From: Trichoplusia ni
Lineage: Eukaryota > Arthropoda > Insecta > Lepidoptera > Noctuidae
DNA length: 64,000 bases
Direction of reading: 5' to 3'
Assembly: GCF_003590095.1 (NCBI RefSeq)
Contig: NC_039480.1
Span: 6,921,328 to 6,985,327 of the forward strand
Positions 39,101 through 50,811 of the stretch are shown here, piece after piece; position 1 is the stretch's first letter; the number at the start of each line of letters is the position of its first letter. The notes below the pieces were generated by a model. It made no database searches and was not told the DNA's origin. It saw only the letters and a program-made list of their open reading frames with translations. Made by a program: the position numbers and the translations under genes.

Positions 39101-39617
39101 CCATCAAAATGTCTTAATTTTTTAAATAAAGAATTGCTCTTTTATTCAGAGGGGTCGAAAACCGGCCATTAAGGTACAACCTCGAAAGATTTACTTTAAA
39201 CAAGGGAGATAAATCTTTATTATTCGTTCCCTTACAATTAATTTAAAATGCAAAATAGCAATAAGGCGAAAAGTTTTGTCTTAATGAAACATTCTAGACC
39301 CGTAGTGTTCATATTCATGAGACTATTAATGACCTTGGTTTTGTTTTTTAATTTTTTGAATGAATAAACTTGGTATACCTACTTTTTAATTAAATGTCTC
39401 AGTTTCTCTATTTAATAGTTTATTTGCATAAATATTTAAGTGTACTGTCCTTATTTAAATATGAATTCAAAACTCTGGAAGAAGAATTAAGTTAATGTGC
39501 ACTTACTATTTAAGTAAACATTAATAACTCTGAAAGAAGAATTCAAAGTTAATGTCGTACGTAAAAAGTCATTCAATATTACTTAAGTAGATTAACACTA
39601 TTTTATTGGAGACTAGA

Positions 39618-39900
39618 GCCGGTCAAGTGCGAGTCGGACTAGCGACAAAGAGATTTCCAGGCTAAAGAAAAACAAATTAGTTAGGTGACAAATGAAGGTA
39701 GGAAAACAAATTTTTGACACCCAACAAATTTATGACCGTTTACAACAACTGGAAACTGGAAAACATCCGTGAAAATTTTAACTGCCCAGTTATCAGGTTA
39801 ATAGAGTGCCGTCGGTATGTATTGAATCCTAATTATATTAACTTCAATATATTTTTATGTCTGTCTGTCGATGTGTACTTCAAAGTAATACTCGTAGAAA
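39618..39900 (+). repeat. Dispersed repeat, plus copy ('ccggtcaagtgcgagtc' family)
   Basis: Opens CCGGTCAAGTGCGAGTCGG and includes GGTGACAAATGAAGGTAGG and TCTGTCTGTCGATGTG. The same three blocks occur in the same order, inverted, at 49925-50142. The start motif is one I recognise as very common in moth genomes. Non-coding; ends are approximate. Confidence 0.5.
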
Positions 39901-40355
39901 GCATAATAATTAACACCGGCTTTTGAAAACTTTTATTATTCGATAATTAAGCACATAAAATAGTTCATAGTATCTCATCATAATTCCATTTAAGTTCATT
40001 AACCAATTTATCTGAGTAAGGTGCAAAAATGCTGATAATTATGTGGTAAGTACCTGGAAATCCCTTTAAACGAGGTAATAATTACCCTTAATTAATTTAG
40101 TTTATATAAAATGAATTAAATTCCAAGTCTACTGCAAGTGTTATTTTAAACTGCAGATAATTAAAATGAAGTTTATCTATGCGGGTGTTGCCATGTTAAT
40201 GAAACTGTTTAATAAAATATAATGTATAATATAATAAAAATTAATGCTATTACTTTTTCAAAAGAGTTCATTAAATTATTATTTTTTATCTTTGCAACTG
40301 CAATAATTTATTTACATTTTAGGAATAACTTAACCGAAAAAGAATTATTTTAGCG

Positions 40356-40631
40356 TGAATTGCTCGCAGAATCAGCACGCTGAAGTGGAAATGGGCCGGC
40401 CATGTCTGCAGACGGACAGACGGTCGTTGGAGCAGACACGTGTTGGAGTGGAGACCACGTTTAGGCAAACGTAGTGCAGGGCGCCCTGCGGCACGATGGA
40501 CCGATGATTTGAAGAAGGTGGCTGGCAGCGGATGGATGCGGGCTGCCCAGGACCGGGATGGTTGGCGCTCTTTTGGGGAGGCCTACGTTCAGCAGTATAC
40601 AGAGATAGGCTGAGATGATGATGATGATGAG
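40356..40631 (+). mobile_element. 5'-truncated RTE-type non-LTR retrotransposon with GAT-repeat tail
   Basis: An 82-codon open frame (40365-40610, stop TGA 40611-40613) encodes the C-terminus of a reverse-transcriptase polyprotein. Blocks in order are WKWAGHV, RRTDGRWSRHVLEWRPR, GRPAARWTDDLKKVAG, AAQDRDGWRSFGEAYVQQ. A (GAT)n tail follows, as is usual for this clade. A stop immediately upstream (TGA 40356-40358) and AT-rich unique DNA show 5' truncation. It lacks the endonuclease and catalytic reverse-transcriptase domains, so it is dead. It has no initiating Met of its own. Confidence 0.8.
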
Positions 40632-40743
40632 CTCCACATATTTTCCTCTGATAAACAGTCAGTAAAATTATTGTTGAATAGAGAGTTACGTTATTTACAT
40701 TACTATAATACTATACTTTTATCAAAACCTTTTTTGCATTTTT

Positions 40744-40850
40744 GTGCATTTGTGTGATCTACGAATGCCTGTTTTGAGTCTGGGTGTCTTCGTGCATGTG
40801 ACTTAAATTTTAGTGAAATTCCTGTGATTAAAATCCCAATTGCGGATGCG
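40744..40850 (+). mobile_element. tRNA-derived SINE, 3' half
   Basis: TTGTGTGATCTACGAATGCC, GAGTCTGGGTGTCTTCGTGC and ATGTGACTTAAATTTTAGTG align block by block with the SINE copies at 15224 and 61241. The tRNA-like head is missing, as expected from 5' truncation. Confidence 0.6.
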
Positions 40851-41135
40851 TTATAAAAAAAAAGACAAAAAAGAAGCTTAGTAACGGACAGGCAGAGAGC
40901 GGATCCTCAATAATAGGCTCTCAGCTTTTGGCATCTAAGTACGGTAGCCAAAAAAACTAAAAACGTAGTTCCCTCAAAACTGCAGACCTGATAGTGATAC
41001 GGATATGTCCTTATATTCCATGAATACCAAAATGTTACCCTTTGGAAAAGAATCACACATATTTCGATCCCACGAAAACCACGCAGGGGAAACTCACACG
41101 ACAACTGACATCGCACTACCATCCACCCATAGGAG

Positions 41136-41250
41136 GGCCTACCACTAACTCTTAAAGAATTATCATTGCATTTGTGGGAAAGAGCTGCTCTCTACACCGT
41201 GTAGCGCTGTCATGCTTTCACATCTGAATAATATTACTGGAGATAGTCCT
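41136..41250. repeat. Hairpin MITE-like repeat, copy D
   Basis: Begins GGCCTACCACTA. The core at 41174-41221 pairs GTGGGAAAGAGCTGCTCTC with a right arm ending GCGCTGTCATGCTTTCAC. It belongs to the same family as the copies at 8757, 9355 and 11511. Confidence 0.5.
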
Positions 41251-42478
41251 CTGACTTGTACACATTTTGTTTTACGAATATTACGAACAGCTTTTTCTGC
41301 GTAAATTGGTCTCATTTATATTTAGGTAAATGGCCGCGTGTCATAACAGCTGGTTTACGTCATGAAGGATATTTAAGGCTGGTTATTTGTCATAATAAAA
41401 CAGGAGGCGTAACAAATATGAAGCGAATAATTGTCCTTTTAGAATTGTATCCGTAAAATATATAAAAAAACATTACATTTCCTGTGTAATATCGGAATGG
41501 TTAGGTGTCTGATTAGTCATTGTAAAGCCGGTTAATTTATCTTACTAGTGAACAGTGAATATAAATTAATACAGCTGTCTTGTCTGTTCAAAGCTAAGCA
41601 AGATGATATAAAGTCATTTTATATAAAGGATCATATTAAATTGCAGACGACTTTTTAATACCCGGATAATTGAAACTAGTATTTCATTTCTACAAAGAAG
41701 GTTTTAAGCCATGCACAACCTTAACAATTAATGTTGTTCTTTTTATTTTGTATCAAATCGCATAAAAAATAACCACGAACAAAAAAAAGTTTGTAGTCGG
41801 ACATCTTTTAAAATTTAAGATTTTTTTCTTAATTTTAGAGCTGTAGATATCTCAAATGAGGTTGTATACCAGGGTTGCCGGTCCTTTCCCATAAAACGCA
41901 CCGCTTGCCACCACCTGCAGCCTCCCCGATATTAAATTCTGATAACAAGCTCTTCCGCTTCACTTTGCCCCCCTAGCGACTTTTGCTTGGTAGGAAATAT
42001 GCAAAATCTTTCGACTACCGACACTTCTTAATAAGTTTAGTTTGGATTCTCCGGTGTCTTATTATGTCGATACTTGGCAAAAGGGTGACACAGCATTTAA
42101 TGTACATGTGTGATTCGGGTGTGGTTTCCATGCTTACCATTCACAATAGGCTAGTTGCCACTATTTTTATTATTTGATAGAACGGTTCATTACGATTATA
42201 TAACACCATAAAAAAAATATTAAATTTTTCTGAAGCACCTATCCTAATATATTTTGAATTTTAAAATTTATTTTCGCTATGCTGACAAAAACGCCGTCCG
42301 CCATGATGGTCTATTAATTATCTGTGCCGTGAAGTGACAATTCTTGTAAACACTACACGTGACTGTCAAAACCTTTTTATCGGAATTCAAAAGCATATCT
42401 TCTTGAATTAAAAGTTATTTTTATAAATGGTGACATGAGGCAACTAGCCTATTTAGGTTTTTGCTACTTTTACAATTT

Positions 42479-42531
42479 TTAAACCATCATTTTCTTCCTT
42501 TTGTAACAGAAGGAAGAAAATGATGGTTTAA
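42479..42531. repeat. Perfect 22-bp inverted repeat
   Basis: The arms at 42479-42500 and 42510-42531 are exact reverse complements (core CCATCATTTTCTTCC). A 9-base spacer lies between, itself able to pair three more bases. It sits about 70 bp left of a complete Helitron. It could be a snap-back element or a recent inverted duplication. Confidence 0.9.
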
Positions 42532-42599
42532 CTTTAATACATAAGTACGTATATACCTTCAAAGCTTTAGTATTCGTTATTATCAAAGAATTTACATAA

Positions 42600-42824
42600 T
42601 CTCTAATATATAAAAATCCCGTGTCCGACTTAACCGATTTTTACCAAATTTTATATGCGTATTCAGTAGGTCTGAGAATCGACTAACATCTATTTTTCAT
42701 ACCCACAAAAAATACTATTTTTTGGGCGAATTTTTTTGTTTTTATTTTTTTATAAAGTGACATTAAAAATACATACACCTAGAAATAATTTATTCGGCAA
42801 AACAACGTTTGCTGGGTCAGCTAG
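42600..42824 (+). mobile_element. Non-autonomous Helitron with intact termini (225 bp)
   Basis: Starts TCTCTAATATATAAAAATCC after A42599 and ends GCTGGGTCAGCTAG before T42825, the canonical A^TC...CTAG^T arrangement. The internal blocks ACCGATTTTTACCAAATTTT, TAGGTCTGAGAATCG and ACATCTATTTTTCATACCC match a very common lepidopteran Helitron as I remember it. No Rep/helicase coding sequence is present, so it would have moved in trans. Confidence 0.7.
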
Positions 42825-43067
42825 TTCTTTTATAAAAATGAATGTTATACGCCCAAAGTCTGGGATGTATCCATAATTCCGAGCCAAAAAATAATAACAA
42901 TAACACATCGACGTTTGATGGATGTCTGTAGTAAGCTTATTTATTATTGATTAAATTAGTGAAGGCGTATGGATTACCTACACGCTGCGTCTGAAGTTCA
43001 AGGTAGAGCATAAGTACTAGACTTATCACGGATCGAATAATACCTACTGTCTACGTAATTATAGGTC

Positions 43068-43170
43068 AACGGAATCATAGCGCGATCAAAGGGAATATAA
43101 AACGTAAAAGTTTACACGATACCTCGATAGATGGCGTTGGCATCGATTTAGATCGCGCTATGGTTTCGTT
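43068..43170. mobile_element. Short MITE with about 20-bp terminal inverted repeats
   Basis: The left end AACGGAATCATAGCGCGATC (43068-43087) and the complement of 43151-43170 differ at 2 of 20 positions. The 63-base interior contains CCTCGATAGATGGCG. This is a compact, non-coding, transposon-like unit. Confidence 0.6.
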
Positions 43171-43377
43171 ACACGGGATATTATAAATGTCGGAGAATTA
43201 ATTTTTTTGTTGTGAGCAGCAAGCACTGTGGTTTACTATATTATACGCGCTTAATATTAGTTTCCAAGTGTTTTAATTATCCACCCTCTCCAAGTCGACC
43301 TTCGTTCACCTACCTAGCTGTTGCCGCCAGTTCTACCCGCTACAAATCGAAAAGGATATAATTCCCATAGATTGTTT

Positions 43378-43505
43378 ATACATTATTTATACATATAAGG
43401 TATAAACTATTTGTATGCCGAATAGCGTCCAAATCCGTTCAGTAGTTTTTGCGTGCAAGAGGAACAAACATCCATTAATTACAAACATTACACTAGTTTT
43501 ATGAG
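43378..43505 (-). repeat. Helitron-related repeat fragment, minus strand
   Basis: Its complement carries GGATGTTTGTTCCTCTTGC, ACGCAAAAACTACTGAACG and GATTTGG, the same blocks as the element at 44906. The head differs and the outer ends are not certain. Confidence 0.45.
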
Positions 43506-43975
43506 TACATACATAGGTATATAGTTCAGATTCACAGAAAAGTCATTTGTCTGCAAACAACTGTATGTTAGACTATTACGAAACCTATTAAGACCCTTTG
43601 TTCAATTCGTATTTTATCTCAACAACCACGTACAATTCATTTAACTTCTAAACAAAAACAAATAGTTCGCGGCTTTACTGAAAACACATTAACCCGAAAC
43701 CAGCTTAATCTAAAAAAATACGATTCGTGTTCACGAAATACGGCTATTGTTCGCAATGAAAGGTCGAATTGATTGGCCGTGTATTACTCGAGAAATCGTG
43801 CTCTACACAAACGCCGAATTCGTTCGCAAAAAGTTTTTCGCCTCACAAGATAAGATGAAACAAAGTATATTAGGTCAATTTATTGTTGTCCTTTGCTCTT
43901 TGGTGTAGAAATATAAGATGGTAGCGTCAAAGTGTTTGCATTTACGCACGATGTATTGGCGGAGCTCGTAGGCTT

Positions 43976-44078
43976 GGCGTAGCGTGTCGTAGCGGTGACA
44001 ATGCGCTTTGTTCGAGACTTGGAACTGTCGCAAGTGTGCGCTACGCTTTCAAACTTCGCTACGAAGCGCTACGCTGCC
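43976..44078. repeat. CTACG-rich inverted-repeat element
   Basis: GGCGTAGCGTGTCGTAGCGG (43976-43995) is an imperfect complement of TTCGCTACGAAGCGCTACG then CTGCC (44055-44078). The same CGTAGCGCTACG core is found as a perfect palindrome at 3996-4007. MITE-like; unassigned. Confidence 0.45.
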
Positions 44079-44817
44079 TAACACTTGCAGTCTAGTTTTA
44101 GTGATGAAATATAGAGAGTGAGAACTGGAGTTTAGTAGTCAAGTTTTTTTTCTGTCTAGGATCCGTATTTTTAACTTTTAATAGAAATAACAATACCATG
44201 AAGGTAGTCATTAAGGTATAGAGCTGTATGCCGCATAAGATATAAATTGGTCTTTAAAGAAAAACCTACTTAGTCTGAAGATTAATTATCGAAACATTAC
44301 TGAAGTGGCATTGAAGCTAGCCTGGTGAGCACTCTCAAAGCCAGCAGTGATGATGATGGATTTTATGATGCCCTATTATTTTATGTTAAGTGTACCTATA
44401 ATAATTTGTAATTGTAAAGCGAATGTTAAACCAAAATAATGTACTGTAATTTATTTGATGTTTACTAAAGAAATTTAAAGTATTTATTATCTTGAAAATA
44501 ATACACTCAGCTAAACCAGCATAAATTCAGTTTTAAATATACTAGTTTATTTGTAAACTGTGAATCCTATGTGTGAGTACTGCGAGTTCCAGACATTCAT
44601 CAAGTATTAACCTGGCTTTTAGCTCTATACGTGAAGACTAAGACATACCCCACTTTAACAGCTTTAGTTACGTGGAAGGAAACAGGACGCAATCTCTTAA
44701 TGGACTGAACTAATTTGTAAAAGAAGTGCAATAAAAAATACTAAAGAAATCACAATTAGAAAATTATAAGACAATACGTTCATTATGTTGGGAAAAAGAT
44801 CACAATCGATGCTAACA

Positions 44818-44890
44818 GCCGAAGATAGATCTCGATGGCATAAAATTGGGGAGGATTATGTCCAGTAGTGGACGAATATGGGATGATAAT
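44818..44890 (+). mobile_element. RTE-type reverse-transcriptase C-terminus, degraded
   Basis: In frame: AEDRSRWHKIGEDYVQ, a TAG, then WTNMG and stop TGA at 44884-44886. The in-frame TAG most simply replaces a Gln codon of the EAYVQQWT block. It belongs to a different RTE subfamily from the copy at 40356, and a Helitron-like fragment starts 16 bases further on. Confidence 0.6.
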
Positions 44891-44905
44891 AAATGTATAA
44901 TGATA

Positions 44906-45010
44906 TCCTACTAATATTATTAGTGCGAAAATTTGTTTGATGTTTGTTCCTCTTTCACGCAAAACCACTGAACGGATTTAGATGAAACTTGGGACCCATA
45001 TAGTTTATAA
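44906..45010 (+). repeat. Helitron 5'-end fragment
   Basis: Starts TCCTACTAATATTATTAGTG after A44905, then GATGTTTGTTCCTCTTTCAC and CCACTGAACGGATTTAGATG. It shares its first bases with the Helitron at 52741. I found no CTAG end nearby, so it is treated as incomplete. Confidence 0.5.
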
Positions 45011-45483
45011 CAAAGATGAGAATCATGTCTTTGATTGGTACCAAATTTTAGAATTCGAAGACTATTAACAGGACAAAAACTGTCTATCTTTCAAATGGCT
45101 TGGTAATATTTGTTCGACAATTGATTTTTTTGCATCTTTTGTATAAATTAGCATAATGCAGCATATTTCAGCAGCTGTATGTAATTTAATCAATAAATAA
45201 AAATGAACATAATTTTAATTCGCAATTTACAATTTACTAATCTAGATTAAGGGATAACTTTAAAGTGTCTTAATTATTTTTCAAAGCTTAAAATAAAATG
45301 AAAACCTATTAAACAACAATAATTCGCCCAGAGCACGAAGTGACCTTTATCTGACCTTTATTGTCTTAAAAATATATTTTATAAGTTTCAGAACCTAGCG
45401 TGTTATGATATTATCAGTTTTCTTTCAAGACAGGCACTAAATGATTGATTATCTTTTTTAAGCGAATTTTTCATTTATTTTTG

Positions 45484-45636
45484 AAAGAGTAACTTATGGA
45501 GTTTCTTGCCGGTTCTTTTCCATAAGAATGACACTTTGGAACTGCGCAGCTAGAGCCATTATGTAACGTTTTGAAGGAGCCTGTTAAACGGCCTACTTGA
45601 AATAAAAAAACTTTTGATTTGTTTTTGATTTTGAGG
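45484..45636 (+). mobile_element. 5'-truncated non-LTR retrotransposon 3' end with tail
   Basis: TATGGAGTTTCTTGCCGG, TCCATAAGAATGACACTTTG and GCGCAGCTAGAGCCATTATG parallel the copy at 21131. It then runs into CGGCCTACTTGAAATAAA and a (TTTTGA/TTTTGATT)n tail. This is the 3' UTR and tail of a Jockey/CR1-like LINE. No coding sequence remains. Confidence 0.6.
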
Positions 45637-47164
45637 TTTTGTGGATACAGGTTTCCTTGTCTGTGCATGCTAAAAGTAGTTTACTGGACTGACCATCTCC
45701 TAAAACCATTCTACGCACAATGGGTCATTTTGGAGCCTACACAAGGAAAACAATCCCACCACCACAACCCAGATTTTGTTATTTTATTAGGCAATTAAAT
45801 ATTTTTTTTTATATTGATAATAAGGAACCATTTTTTTACCCTGAGTCGAAAATATACCCAAATATAATATAACGGCTTGCTACTAGATATGTTTTAATTA
45901 TAACCAGAAAACTGTTTTGAATCAAGTTAACATTTTTTTTGTTTTAGTAAAGAATACGGCCATAAACAATATGCGAAAAAACAAAATAGCAAAATAATCT
46001 GGTTATCATATTTGCAAGCTTTTATAAAGTCCAATAAATCCAGATACTCCAAATATCCTAATTAGAACTCTATTCCAATATAAATAGCAATCATTTTCCC
46101 TAACACGACAGAAGAAGAATGTGAATAAATAAATCAACTTCAGTACCGTAATTATTTTTTCCTTTGTTATCGGGTTTATCGCGTGTCGCATGCTATGAGG
46201 GTGTTAAAAGTCGCCGGTCGTTGGCACTCTGCACGGTACATGCCTACGTCATGCAATTACTAGATATGTCTTAATTAGGTGCAAAATGACGTGGAAATAA
46301 ATTGCTAAGAAACTTGATGGAAAATTGTGTAATGTAGTAATTGTGTAGTGTAATGTGTGGCTTTTGTTCTCAAAATAATATGATCTATTAAAGAAGCGAA
46401 ACAGTCATATACGAGTTATTTCTTGTCTCTTAATAGAAGAGTTATATTTTTATAACTCACTATAAATGGGGCCCAACATGGGGCTAAATATTTGCTGAGA
46501 TTTTTCTTAATGAGGCTACATTTATTATTTAAATAAACTTGGGTATGTCGTCCATATGTTAGGAAGTCGCACTATTCATTGAGCAGGCCAAAATGGAAGC
46601 TAGGCTATTAGTGATTGTTTTAATTTGGAGTATTTTTAAGCGGTCATGTTACGAAGAAGTAATTATTTCCTAGTTGAGGCTCAGTCGCTTTCTGATTTTG
46701 AGTCATAGATATTACTCCATAATTCAAGACTTATTAATTTAACTTAATTTATCCTACAAGACAAAATTATTCCAACACGCAACCGAAATTAATCCACCTT
46801 TGACGATAAAAGCTACATCAAAATACTGATAAAATGATTCAAATGGAAGAGGAAGTCACTCAATAATAAAGTCACGTAACTTACGAATAACCGTGCGTGC
46901 ACGCACAGCATTCATAATCTGTATCCGTAGATTATATGAATTAGTTTCTGAACGATGGATCGTAATCTGTTAATCTCACCTTAGACCTGCGCAAATCGTC
47001 ACGACGAACAAACGTACAAGATGTCGCATCTTAGGCGGACTTTTCAGTTACAGTTTTTCTATGCATTCAGACAACAGACCAAAGTTTTGGCTCATATGAA
47101 TATGCTCCGGAGCGTCGGCAAGTTGAACTGAAATTGAAATCTGAAATGGGCAACCAGTGAGCTA

Positions 47165-47245
47165 GCGTGGTGATCAATGCTCAACCCTGCCCTATACGGG
47201 AAGAGGCTTGTGCCCAGTAGGACGTATATAGACTGGTATTAAGAA
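47165..47245 (+). mobile_element. Non-LTR 3' end fragment
   Basis: GTGATCAATGCTCAACCCTG, ACGGGAAGAGGCTTGTGCCC and AGTAGGACGTATATAGACTG form the 'GLCPVGR' type 3' end seen in lepidopteran RTE elements. It is short and degraded. Confidence 0.45.
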
Positions 47246-49924
47246 GACCAGACCAGTATATTTTAATTACACTTTTTGAGGTCAAGAGGATAGTAAACGA
47301 TATATTACAGCACAAAACTTATTATATGGTTTTTTGATATGGTATTAGAGGAAAAGGTAGCAAGGTAGTCTATAAAATAGCTAGGAAGAGCAATATTTTT
47401 TTTTTATACAAAAACTCCTTTAAATATTTCTCTAAACAACAAATTGTGTGGAAATTAATGAGCATGATACAATTTAAAATAAGAACTATTTTGCTTCATA
47501 CTCTAAGCATTACTTTACACATTTGCAAAGGCAGGATTTTCTTTCAGACTGTTTTTCCTTTAACAAGCTTTTCACATGTTTAATTAAAATAACATAACAT
47601 TTCCCGTTTGTATTAATTATTTTTGTTTCTACGGAGTAAAGTAAGCAAAAACAAAGTCGTCGACCGTATTAGCCTAGCGTATTCACTTGCGGGGTACATT
47701 TTCCACGCAATATTTAAACAGAAAGAAAACTTGAGAAATACATTTCTTGGTTTCATAGGGTTTATGAATAGTATTTTTATGATTTTTTTTTTTTTAATTC
47801 CCTGGGGAGTAATTATAATTAATACTTTTTAGACCTGAAGTCGAGAGGCTAAAACATTCGAATGCATTCCCTTGCTTTCGCAAAGACCTTACTAGTCATC
47901 TCTCGTTTTAATCCTAGTGTTTCAATTTAGTTAATAGTTTCAAAATTTTAATGTTGATTTTATATAATGTGAGCCCAAAAGATGCACCTAGAATTATTTT
48001 TCTTTATCTAATCCTGTAATTATGTGGTTTACAATAAAGAATAGGTAGATACATAAAAAAACCCCAGGGAAGCTTTCTGATTCCTATTTTATGAATTCTT
48101 ATAGGTATTTGCTCATTCATAATGAAGCAAGACAATATATACGGCAGCTGTTTAATACAAGTACAATAACTCAACGAGGCCTGAAATTTTAAGAATCTCG
48201 GAACTGGAAGGTAATCTAATATTAAACCAATAAATAACACGAGATTACAAAATCACGCAGAGGCAGCCTATAATATTTTTAATCTTCGACCGTTATGGGA
48301 GGGTTGACCTTTACTCTACATATACCTATGTATAATAAATAGGTATATAGTGCGTAGCTTTAAATAGAGGAGATAGATGGACGAGATTATGGACGCAAAA
48401 GAAAAATGAATAGTGTTTTCGGACATTGTTATGAATATGTGAGACTTTCTTCCTACTGAAATTAGACGCTACCGAGAGCTCTTATTTTTAATGATGTGAT
48501 AACTGTAGATTTTTTGAGAAACAAACTAATAAGAGTTAAGTAAATGGAATTGTTGAGTAACAAAACTTTCTCTTAAATTATTGTTTCGGACTAAACCGGA
48601 ATAATGTCGGATTGAATAGGCAGGCAATTCGAAAAAAATACGCGTGAGTAAACCGTTTCATCATTTAATAATAAAAAATGATCTCGAAAGTTACTATAAA
48701 CTATACTATAAACTATAAACATATTGTTATCAAAAAGTTTTGTATCAGTTTCTTTTCATTCATATAAAACAAAAACATACGCATGTCTTTAGATTCGAGA
48801 GATTCACGTGAATGTCTTCTTCAATCTTTTTCTCGTTCCGAAATATCGATACGTATAAGTAAAGTTCACGAATAGTAGAGATTTCCCTCACTTGTTGAGC
48901 CCAACCCGCCACAATCGATATAAGCCCTGTCACACGCCCGCCGATTGCGGTTAGCCATATTAAATCTCGTTCGCATGCGACACGTCATCGGTGTTTCGAT
49001 TTAATTTAAATTCATCCTGCGATAATGAAGTGGTCGCGTTTACATTTTGGCCAATTATTTGTCAAATCTGCGAAAATTTACTGTGGTTGGTTGGCCAAAA
49101 GACTAACAACCAATTATATGCACTGGAAGCGAATATAAACAGGTTATATTATTTTGAACCTATATGAAGCGATTTTATTGATGCTTTTATATTTTACGTG
49201 AGATACCTATCATTTGGTTACGTAAAAGTCGTCAAGTTTGAATCAGTACTTATCATTATGAGGTATTGTGTAGATTTTGTGTTGCAGCTATTCAAAAATC
49301 GAGGGTATAAAAAACAATGAATTTTATAGTAAAATTGTTGTTGTGATGGAGGGTCACCGATGTAGTGTGCCGTCCTGCTTTAATGACTGCACAGTCATAG
49401 GCAAATTTCTCTAATAAGGATAACGAACACGGTAATAAAAAACCTTATCTTAAATCTTAATATATGTGACTGTACGGATAGCCGGGTGATTGAAGTCACT
49501 CCGCAAAAACAAAAGGAAGAAAACAAGTCTAACACTTTTAACATGATATGACACATATTAAAATCAATACACATTGTAAAATTACTTTAAACTTAACATA
49601 TAAGTACCTAAAGTAAGCGTTAAAGTTGTGACATAACCCTAGCAAGGATATTTGTTACCTAATCACATCGTACCACGAACGGGGAAATAAAATTTCGCAG
49701 AGATTAGCATATAGATGGATACTAAGAACTCAATACGCGGTATGGGCTCCTGGTACGTTCACCCGGTTTTACTCGAAGTTATAAAAACTCTTTAATGTTC
49801 TCAGTATTTTTGTCACATAACCATCAAATTTATACTAATGACACTTTTATTTGTCTTACAAGTCAGTACCTATGTAGGTAGATGTTATATTTTTACAAAG
49901 TGGAAATTGAACCTTATTACTGAG

Positions 49925-50142
49925 GCTCTGTTTTTTGTCCGTCCATCAGTCCGTCCGTCAGACAATCACCAGACTAGAAGACTATTGACATTTTGGCAGA
50001 TAATGTATGACACTCTCACAAAAACATACAAAAGAAGATCGTAGTAAAGTGTATGTCAAATAGATGGGTGGTTACACATTCATTTGTCACCCAACTACGA
50101 ACCTTAATGCGGCGGCTTACATGACTCGCACTTGACCGGTTT
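49925..50142 (-). repeat. Dispersed repeat, minus copy ('ccggtcaagtgcgagtc' family)
   Basis: On the minus strand it opens ACCGGTCAAGTGCGAGTC, then TGGGTGACAAATGAATGTG, and ends in a GGACGGACTGATGGACGG tract. It matches the order of blocks at 39618-39900. Confidence 0.5.
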
Positions 50143-50811
50143 CATTTTGTGCTTATATTTTGAACGTAAATTTGAAACCACATAATAGGTTAAATGATAT
50201 AATTATACTGCAACACAGAGACCTTAATCGTGAGCTGTCGTGGGGCAGGTCGCGAGTCTATAGAATAAAAAGAAACGGCTCTTCAATCCATAATGGCGCA
50301 TACACGGATTCCCCTTACCTACAACACCCGCTGATTTTGCATCGAGGGTTAAAAATAAACATATGCAGCATCACAATATCTTAACTAGCCTTCAGTAGTA
50401 TATAAATGCTCCATAATTATCACTAAATCTGCACGTAACACATTAGACCGGGTTTCCTCACATCGCCATAATAACTGTACGTGAGGGATCATTGATATAA
50501 TCGCTGTGCTTGGCGAACCAATTGGTTGCACGGTCTTGTAAGATGCTGGGGAAATAACAACTGTACTGCATTGACTTAGAGATGTTTTTCCCGTGGAAGG
50601 TATGGGAACGAAGGAAGCTCTTTTATCAATAATTGAATTTGTCAAATGGATATTGTTACACTAACTTTAAGATGACGATAGTTATCATAGATCGCTAATA
50701 CAATACATTTGGATATATGAAGGTAGTTCTATGGACTTAAGCTTCGATATTTAAGGTGTTATAGAATTATTAATATCTAAGATATAAGTATATTCATTAC
50801 ACTATGCACAC

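Noticed and set aside
40365..40613. A functional protein gene in the 82-codon frame
   Set aside because: It lacks a start Met, is preceded by a stop and AT-rich unique DNA, and encodes only the last part of a retrotransposon reverse transcriptase.
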